The notes below the pieces were generated by a model. That model ran no database searches and had not been told where the DNA came from. It saw only the letters and a program-made list of their open reading frames with translations. A DNA stretch of 10,963 nt, taken from NCBI GenBank assembly GCA_025054735.1, contig JANWZG010000092.1:1-10963 (forward strand). The letters run 5' to 3'. Shown piece by piece: positions 6,604-10,963 of this stretch. The stretch comes from Cyanobacteriota bacterium (GTDB lineage Bacteria; Cyanobacteriota; Cyanobacteriia; SKYG9). A program made the translations under genes and the position numbers. The first letter of the stretch is position 1; the number at the start of each line of letters is the position of its first letter.

Positions 6604-7194
6604 ATGAAGAGCGAATTTAAGGCAAAGTTCTTGCAACACTTGGTTAAGAAGAAGAACGAAGGCGGTTTTACTCTGATCGAGCTACTGGTGGTCATCATCA
6701 TCATCGGTATTCTGTCAGCGATCGCCCTGCCTTCCTTCCTGAACCAAGCTAACAAGGCTAAGCAGTCTGAAGCTAAGCAGAACGTCGGTTCCATGAACCG
6801 TGCTCAGCAGTCCTACTACCTGGAAAACAGCGAATTTGGTAGCACTGTTAACCTTTTGGGTCTAGGTATTCAAACTCAGACGGTTAACTACTCCTACGGT
6901 GTAGAACTGCGCGATGCTGCATCAGCCGTGAACCTCTATGGTGCATCCTTGAAGAAGCCTCTGCGTCACTACCAGGGCCGTGTCTGGCTAGGTACTGTGG
7001 AAGAAACTAGTGAAGCAACTACTCTGGCAATGTTGTGTGAATCCAAGACTCCTGCATTCGCCAATACTGGGTTGACTGGTTTAACTGGCACTGGCTTTGG
7101 TTCCTTTGCTGACAACACTAGCGCTAACAACATCGACCAGTGTAAGACGGCTGCTACCATCTCTGCTAAGTGGAAGTTGCTAGAAGCTAAGTAA
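6604..7194 (+). CDS. pilA: Type IV pilin (PilA-like), second tandem copy
   Basis: A 196-residue prepilin with 181 of 196 residues equal to the first copy. The leader differs only at residue 18 (His to Asn). The cut site Gly21/Phe22, Glu26 and the cysteines Cys145 and Cys180 are all kept. Fourteen of the 15 substitutions lie after residue 69, six of them between the two cysteines. The changes A70S, D158T, K167S and V172T add four hydroxyl residues and none is lost. AGGAGA at 6589-6594 lies 9 nt before the ATG, and about 30 bp of leader resembles that of the first copy (CATTCCAT, then AGGAGA-TGAA). A strong terminator follows at 7243. It probably assembles into the same or alternative pili; both copies look intact. 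Confidence 0.95.
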   Translation: MKSEFKAKFLQHLVKKKNEGGFTLIELLVVIIIIGILSAIALPSFLNQANKAKQSEAKQNVGSMNRAQQSYYLENSEFGSTVNLLGLGIQTQTVNYSYGVELRDAASAVNLYGASLKKPLRHYQGRVWLGTVEETSEATTLAMLCESKTPAFANTGLTGLTGTGFGSFADNTSANNIDQCKTAATISAKWKLLEAK

Positions 7195-7208
7195 TCGCGA
7201 CGTTCATT

Positions 7209-7222
7209 CTAGCCTAGGCTAG
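7209..7222. repeat. 14-bp perfect palindrome CTAGCCTAGGCTAG
   Basis: A perfect dyad starting 15 nt after the second pilin stop and ending 20 nt before the terminator stem. In RNA a perfect palindrome cannot form a stable hairpin without losing central pairs, so a DNA-level role or chance is more likely than an RNA one. Confidence 0.5.
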
Positions 7223-7242
7223 TTAGCTTGGACGTAGCAAGG

Positions 7243-7276
7243 ATGGAGTGGGCACTTCAGCTCACTCCATTTTTAT
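7243..7276 (+). terminator. Rho-independent terminator of the pilin genes
   Basis: ATGGAGTGGGC (7243-7253) pairs over 11 positions, one a G-T wobble, with GCTCACTCCAT (7260-7270). The loop is six bases and TTTTTAT follows (7270-7276). It is the clearest terminator in the window. It faces the + strand and separates the pilins from the GT41 gene. Confidence 0.85.
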
Positions 7277-7363
7277 CGGGGTAGTTAGAATAACGTGGAT
7301 ATAGATTACCTTTTAAGGTGAATCATTGTGCTGATTTTGAGTGCAGACCATGCCATCAAGTAC

Positions 7364-7367
7364 GGAG
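7364..7367 (+). promoter_or_regulatory. Shine-Dalgarno GGAG selecting the ATG at 7376
   Basis: GGAG lies 8 nt before ATG 7376. A competing AAGG (7315-7318) lies 9 nt before an in-frame GTG at 7328. The ATG with GGAG is preferred. The 16 additional residues from the GTG do not resemble the TPR region, but the longer form is possible. Confidence 0.5.
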
Positions 7368-7375
7368 ATAGTGAC

Positions 7376-9592
7376 ATGCTTTCAGCTAGCAACGAGGAAT
7401 TGACACGATCGCTATCTCAGCAGGTGGTGCAGGCTCTTCATCAACAGCGCTATCAGACAGTAGTTGAGCTATGTGAACAGACGATAGCTACCAATCCAGC
7501 ACAACCGTTACCCTATTGGTACCTAGGGCTAGCATTACTCCTCCAGGGTCAAGAGATGGAGGCTCAAGCCGCTTGGTTGACCCCACTAGCAGAGGCAGAT
7601 CCTGATCACGAGGGAGAGTTAGTCACAGAGCTAGCTAGCATTTTGCGCACCCAAGCTACCTATGCGGCTGCTCAGGAAGATTATCAAACAGCTTGGTTAA
7701 TCCGATGTCATCTGCGGGAACTGGTACCTAGTGATGCTGAAAATAGTCTCTTGCTGGTGCAACTGGCGATCGCTCTAGAAACCTTCACTGGGGATGATTT
7801 AACCACATGGGATGTGGCCGCTGTCCTGCAAGCAACTCCAGCAGGCACGATCGCAGAAAGTCTGCTACTACCAACCTTAGAGTCCTTAATGGAGCATGTA
7901 GCTGATCACCCAGCCTACCTGGCTGTGATGGCTGCGGCTAAGCCCCATGTCAGCGACCCCGAAACCCTTGTCTATCTCCTAGTGCGGAGCCTAGTAAAAG
8001 CAGGCTATCAACTGGGGAACTATGCCCAAGCGATTAACCTCGCAGAACTAGCGTTGCAACTAAACCCTGACGATATGGCAGCTCTAGGACATCTAGCAGC
8101 ACTGTACCAAAAGTTAGGCCGATATGATGAAGCGATCGCCACCGCCAAGCGCTACCGCGACATCGCCACCACAATTCCTGGGCGTACCTTTGGCCATGGA
8201 CTGTTGCTGCGGTTCTTAATGACTGCTGGAGGATTATGGGCAGAGGCGTATAACGTACTAGCTGAATTTGAAGCATCCCTCCAGACCCTGTTTCAGCACC
8301 CAGATGAAGTTAACCTGGATAGCACAGGCTCCCTCTTTACCTCCACAGCCTGCCTTCCCTACCTGCGTGATGATCCCCGTCAAAACCGTGATCTGCACAA
8401 CCGAGTAGGATCCCTCTGTCAGCAAGTCATTCAACATCATGCTCTAGAAAACGAGCACCGTTCCTACCATCTCATTGCCTCATCCAAGCCCCGCCTTAGC
8501 CATCAACCCCTTAAAATTGGCTATGTGTCCGGCTTTTTGAAACGCCACTCTGTTGGTTGGCTAGCCCGCTGGTTGTTCCAGTACCACGATCCAGAACAGG
8601 TGCAGGTGTACGTCTATCTCATCAATCTGCCAGAGAATGATTTACACATTAAGCACTGGTTCACTGACTTTGCCTATAAAGTTCATTACATGGGCACAAA
8701 TTACTTCGAGATTGCTGACCAAATTTACCAAGATGGTATCGATATACTCATTGATGTAGATAGCATCACGCTGGATATTACCTGCCAAGTCATGGCCTTG
8801 AAGCCTGCTCCCGTACAAGCTACATGGCTAGGTTGGGATGCATCAGGAATTCCTACAATCGACTACTTTATTGCCGATCCCTACGTGCTCCCAGAAAATG
8901 CCCAAGACTATCACCGTGAAACCATTTGGCGCTTACCTCAAACCTACATCGCCGTTGACGGCTTTGAATTAGGAGTCCCGACCTTACGCCGCGATCGCCT
9001 CAATATTCCCTCCGATGCTATTGTTTATTTCAGTGGTCAAAAGGGACACAAGCGTCACCCGGATACTGTCCGCCTACAGATGCAGATTATCAGCCAAGTC
9101 CCCAACAGTTACTTTCTGATTAAAGGCATTGGGGATCAGGATATTATCCGCGAGTTTTTCACCCAAGTCGCTGAAGAAGAAGGGGTCAGCCGCGATCGCC
9201 TCCGATTTTTACCCGAAGTCGCCATGGAGTCTATTCACCGAGCTAACCTAGCGATCGCTGATGTCATCTTAGATACTTATCCTTACAATGGAGCGACTAC
9301 AACCTTAGAAACACTGTGGGTAGGTGTACCACTAGTAACCAGAGTCGGGCAACAATTCTCTGCCCGCAATAGCTACGGCATGATGATTAACGCTGGCATC
9401 ACTGAAGGTATTGCTTGGACAGAGGCAGAGTATGTAGAATGGGGAGTCCGACTGGGAATGGATCCAGCCCTGCGTGATCAGATTACAGCTAAGCTGCGAT
9501 CAGGACGGCAAACAGCCCCCATTTGGAACGCTGAGCAGTTCACTCGTGAGATGGAGAAAGCCTATCGACAGATGTGGGAGTGTACCCACTAG
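7376..9592 (+). CDS. TPR plus GT41 glycosyltransferase, SPINDLY/O-GlcNAc transferase-like
   Basis: A 738-residue protein. The N-terminal half is helical with TPR-like units, clearest at residues 26-67 (YWYLGLALLLQGQEMEA) and about 208-260 (LGNYAQAINLAELALQLNPDD, then LGRYDEAIATAKRY). Residues 379-735 are a GT41 domain: IGYVSGFLKRHSVGW with His391, QATWLGWDASGIPTIDY at Trp484, GQKGHKRHP with Lys559 near the place of the UDP-binding Lys of human OGT, and DTYPYNGATTTLETLWVGVP from Asp633. Relatives transfer GlcNAc or another sugar (fucose in plant SPINDLY) to Ser/Thr; donor and target here are unknown. No signal peptide or membrane helix is visible, so it is probably cytoplasmic. Its place right after two pilins, beyond their terminator, makes pilin a plausible target; this is inference. 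An in-frame GTG at 7328 would give 754 residues. Confidence 0.88.
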   Translation: MLSASNEELTRSLSQQVVQALHQQRYQTVVELCEQTIATNPAQPLPYWYLGLALLLQGQEMEAQAAWLTPLAEADPDHEGELVTELASILRTQATYAAAQEDYQTAWLIRCHLRELVPSDAENSLLLVQLAIALETFTGDDLTTWDVAAVLQATPAGTIAESLLLPTLESLMEHVADHPAYLAVMAAAKPHVSDPETLVYLLVRSLVKAGYQLGNYAQAINLAELALQLNPDDMAALGHLAALYQKLGRYDEAIATAKRYRDIATTIPGRTFGHGLLLRFLMTAGGLWAEAYNVLAEFEASLQTLFQHPDEVNLDSTGSLFTSTACLPYLRDDPRQNRDLHNRVGSLCQQVIQHHALENEHRSYHLIASSKPRLSHQPLKIGYVSGFLKRHSVGWLARWLFQYHDPEQVQVYVYLINLPENDLHIKHWFTDFAYKVHYMGTNYFEIADQIYQDGIDILIDVDSITLDITCQVMALKPAPVQATWLGWDASGIPTIDYFIADPYVLPENAQDYHRETIWRLPQTYIAVDGFELGVPTLRRDRLNIPSDAIVYFSGQKGHKRHPDTVRLQMQIISQVPNSYFLIKGIGDQDIIREFFTQVAEEEGVSRDRLRFLPEVAMESIHRANLAIADVILDTYPYNGATTTLETLWVGVPLVTRVGQQFSARNSYGMMINAGITEGIAWTEAEYVEWGVRLGMDPALRDQITAKLRSGRQTAPIWNAEQFTREMEKAYRQMWECTH

Positions 9593-9944
9593 GCTGATGA
9601 CCTGACATAGTAGGGCAGCTACCGGGAATTGCTTCGCACCATGTTTCAGATAGGGCAAGAGGAGTTTTACGTCACTTATCGACTGTTTGATAGCGTCTAT
9701 CAAGGACACCATGATCAAACCGATTGTATTGTGAGCGTATGCCTTCGACGGAGGCCGTGCAAAAACAATCTTGCAATTAATACCTATGTATTCGTATAGA
9801 CAGCGGTCACCTTTATGAGTTTTCTAGCCGTAGACTTTAGGAAGATAACTACTATCGACTGTCCAGACAATCAATACCTGGCTATGTCGGGAATGAGGCA
9901 TGATGAAACCATGAGGTATTGTCAGGTATCGTCACGATCGAGAC
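9593..9944 (+). other. 352-bp gap between GT41 and TPR genes
   Basis: No convincing gene. An open stretch without stops (9614-9799), with ATG at 9641, encodes 52 residues (MFQIGQEEFYVTYRLFDSVY...) without a well-placed ribosome site. It may be a small gene, a decayed remnant or chance. Small stems occur at 9751-9765 (GCCTT/GAGGC) and 9758-9775, neither with a T-run. No terminator for the GT41 gene was found. Confidence 0.5.
9771..9800 (+). promoter_or_regulatory. Weak candidate promoter of the TPR gene
   Basis: TTGCAA (9771-9776) and TATAGA (9795-9800) are 18 nt apart, each matching consensus at four of six positions. It would give a leader of about 140 nt. Confidence 0.2.
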
Positions 9945-10613
9945 ATGATGCACAAAGGCTTCGTTCTCTGTATTGCTTTCCTGGAATCTGTCTATACGCA
10001 TGGGCTTGCGAGGGTACAGGCTGCTGAGGCTTATCTGTCTAAAGAACTAGTTGAGGTCAGGTCTTATGCTGCCATGACTGATCCAGCTACCCTAGCTAAG
10101 GAATTAGGGATCCGGGGTTTTCTGAAGGCAGACCGTGGGGATCATCGGGGGGCGATTGCTGACTTTACCCGCGCCCTAGAGTTGGATTCCTCTAATACTG
10201 ACCTGTACTACAATCGGGGAATTTCTCGTGCGGCTATCGGTGACTATCCTGGAGCCATTGCTGACTTTACACAAACAATTCGCGCCGATCCCCGCAGTGC
10301 TGATGCCTACTATAACCGAGGCTTGGTATATAGCATCACGCAAAATCGCCAAGCTGCGATCGCAGACTTTACCCAAGCGATTCACATCTACGAAGTCCAC
10401 GCTATGATGAATGTCTTGCTTGGGGAAACACCAACAATCGTGCCAAATTCAAATCTGCCCTATGTTTACTACAACCGAGGTAAGGCTTGGTCTGCCGCAG
10501 GAGTAACGTTGGCAGGCATTACAGATCTACGCCGGGCAGCTCTCTTGGCACAGCAGACTAGCGATCGGACATTGGTTCAGTTGATTCAGACTGAGTTAAG
10601 AACTCCACCCTAG
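9945..10613 (+). CDS. TPR-repeat protein, possibly exported
   Basis: A 222-residue protein with three consecutive 34-residue TPRs (residues 51-84, 85-118 and 119-152) carrying the cyanobacterial signature YYNRG...GAIADFTQAI. An 18-residue insert follows, then a fourth, weaker repeat at 171-204. The N-terminus (KGFVLCIAFLESVYTHGLARVQA-AEA) resembles a signal peptide with an A-x-A-like end, but a Glu inside the hydrophobic stretch weakens this. TPRs bind other proteins; no partner can be read here. The ATG at 9945 (followed by another at 9948) is the first possible start after the in-frame stop at 9912, and its ribosome site is poor (GAGA). Met44 (10074) is an alternative start that would keep all repeats but drop the signal-like segment. 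It is the second TPR gene in a row after GT41, but the repeats differ. Confidence 0.8.
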   Translation: MMHKGFVLCIAFLESVYTHGLARVQAAEAYLSKELVEVRSYAAMTDPATLAKELGIRGFLKADRGDHRGAIADFTRALELDSSNTDLYYNRGISRAAIGDYPGAIADFTQTIRADPRSADAYYNRGLVYSITQNRQAAIADFTQAIHIYEVHAMMNVLLGETPTIVPNSNLPYVYYNRGKAWSAAGVTLAGITDLRRAALLAQQTSDRTLVQLIQTELRTPP

Positions 10614-10637
10614 TGCTATAGAAGCTTCATGACTGTA

Positions 10638-10655
10638 GATTGAGCAGATTGAGCA
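10638..10655. repeat. Perfect tandem duplication of GATTGAGCA
   Basis: Two abutting 9-bp copies, 10638-10646 and 10647-10655, 25 nt after the TPR gene stop. Confidence 0.7.
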
Positions 10656-10758
10656 CAAGACTGGGCATGGTCTAACACCTTAAATTTCCCGTGTTTGCAG
10701 TCTTCATCACACTACAACAAGCCACGAAGCTCTTAAAATCATGCGGTTGTTCGCGTAG

Positions 10759-10778
10759 GCAGATGAATGCAGATGAAT
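10759..10778. repeat. Perfect tandem duplication of GCAGATGAAT
   Basis: Two abutting 10-bp copies, 10759-10768 and 10769-10778, with no spacer. Confidence 0.7.
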
Positions 10779-10915
10779 AACGATTAACCGGTGAGTGAAT
10801 TGAGACATAAATGGGGTACTTTAAAGCAATCGAATGTTTAAAAAATTATTAAAATTTTGTGCTTGTTCGTTAAGAGTTATCATTTAATTGAAGTCCTGCA
10901 TGATTATTCGTCATT

Positions 10916-10940
10916 TAGTTGACACTTGTAGTTGACACTT
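10916..10940 (+). repeat. Direct repeat TAGTTGACACTT with TTGACA boxes
   Basis: Two 12-bp copies (10916-10927 and 10929-10940) are one base apart. Each contains a perfect -35 hexamer TTGACA. No -10 box lies at the right distance before the ribosome site, so they may be regulator half-sites rather than promoters. Confidence 0.6.
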
Positions 10941-10952
10941 AGGTGTGTTGAG

Positions 10953-10958
10953 AGGAGG
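10953..10958 (+). promoter_or_regulatory. Perfect Shine-Dalgarno AGGAGG at window end
   Basis: Perfect anti-16S complement, five bases from the window edge. A + strand start codon is expected within a few bases beyond 10963. The product is not visible. Confidence 0.6.
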
Positions 10959-10963
10959 CTAAG

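Larger units (their letters stand above)
5703..7194 (+). repeat. Direct duplication of the pilin gene, mosaic divergence
   Basis: The two genes are in register 875 bp apart. Stretches 5864-5934 and 6739-6809 are identical over 71 nt including third codon positions, as are 6244-6306 and 7119-7181 over 63 nt. The middle of the gene differs at many synonymous and nonsynonymous sites. Recent conversion of the ends, or shared codon preference, could give this pattern. Confidence 0.8.
5843..10363. repeat. HIP1 octamers GCGATCGC, eight copies
   Basis: Copies start at 5843, 6718, 7766, 8132, 8991, 9192, 9251 and 10356, all inside coding regions. Those at 5843 and 6718 are the same site in the two pilins. 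HIP1 is a palindrome highly enriched in many cyanobacterial genomes. Confidence 0.85.
10614..10963 (+). other. 350-bp gene-free tail leading to an unseen gene
   Basis: No gene was seen. It is AT-rich around 10830-10860 and contains three short perfect tandem duplications (9, 10 and 12 bp). It ends in a strong ribosome site, so it is probably the leader of a gene that begins just beyond the window. Confidence 0.6.

Noticed and set aside
9815..10027. 70-codon + strand ORF overlapping the TPR gene start
   Set aside because: It overlaps the TPR frame, is rich in Arg, Cys and Met, and has no domain or ribosome site.
10638..10940. Tandem repeats as a CRISPR array
   Set aside because: Units are 9-12 bp, differ from each other, have no regular spacers, and no cas gene is near.

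Overview
The window looks like a piece of a cyanobacterial chromosome. The HIP1 octamer GCGATCGC occurs eight times and CGATCG cores are frequent. The two pilins carry the cyanobacterial type of leader and N-terminal helix, and most other proteins resemble families common in cyanobacteria. I cannot name the genus. No tRNA, rRNA, CRISPR array, transposase or phage gene was seen.

Left half (1-5124), metabolic and housekeeping genes: the 3' part of a membrane-anchored Gldg-type ABC-transporter auxiliary protein with a Ser/Pro-rich linker (+); a GTP cyclohydrolase II homologue of the long, URC1-like type (+); then, convergent to it, an endonuclease/exonuclease/phosphatase (EEP) family protein downstream of a small glutaredoxin with a CPYS active site (both -); then a divergently transcribed HAD hydrolase whose first motif reads DFNGV rather than DxDGx (+).

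Right half (5125-10963), surface and pilus region: a 604-bp non-coding stretch with palindromes and a hairpin leads into two tandem type IV pilin genes (15 substitutions in 196 residues). Two GC-rich hairpins lie between them. A 14-bp palindrome and a strong intrinsic terminator follow the second. Next comes a large TPR plus GT41 (SPINDLY/O-GlcNAc-transferase-like) protein, a short TPR-repeat protein, and a 350-bp tail with three short tandem duplications. The tail ends in a perfect AGGAGG, so another + strand gene probably starts just past the window.

The most interesting unit is the pilin pair next to a GT41 transferase. The second pilin differs mostly inside the disulfide-bounded C-terminal loop and gains four Ser/Thr residues without losing any. 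This fits, but does not prove, a locus where major pilin variants are made and glycosylated. The other points worth checking are the active-site variations in the glutaredoxin and HAD proteins and the URC1-like cyclohydrolase.
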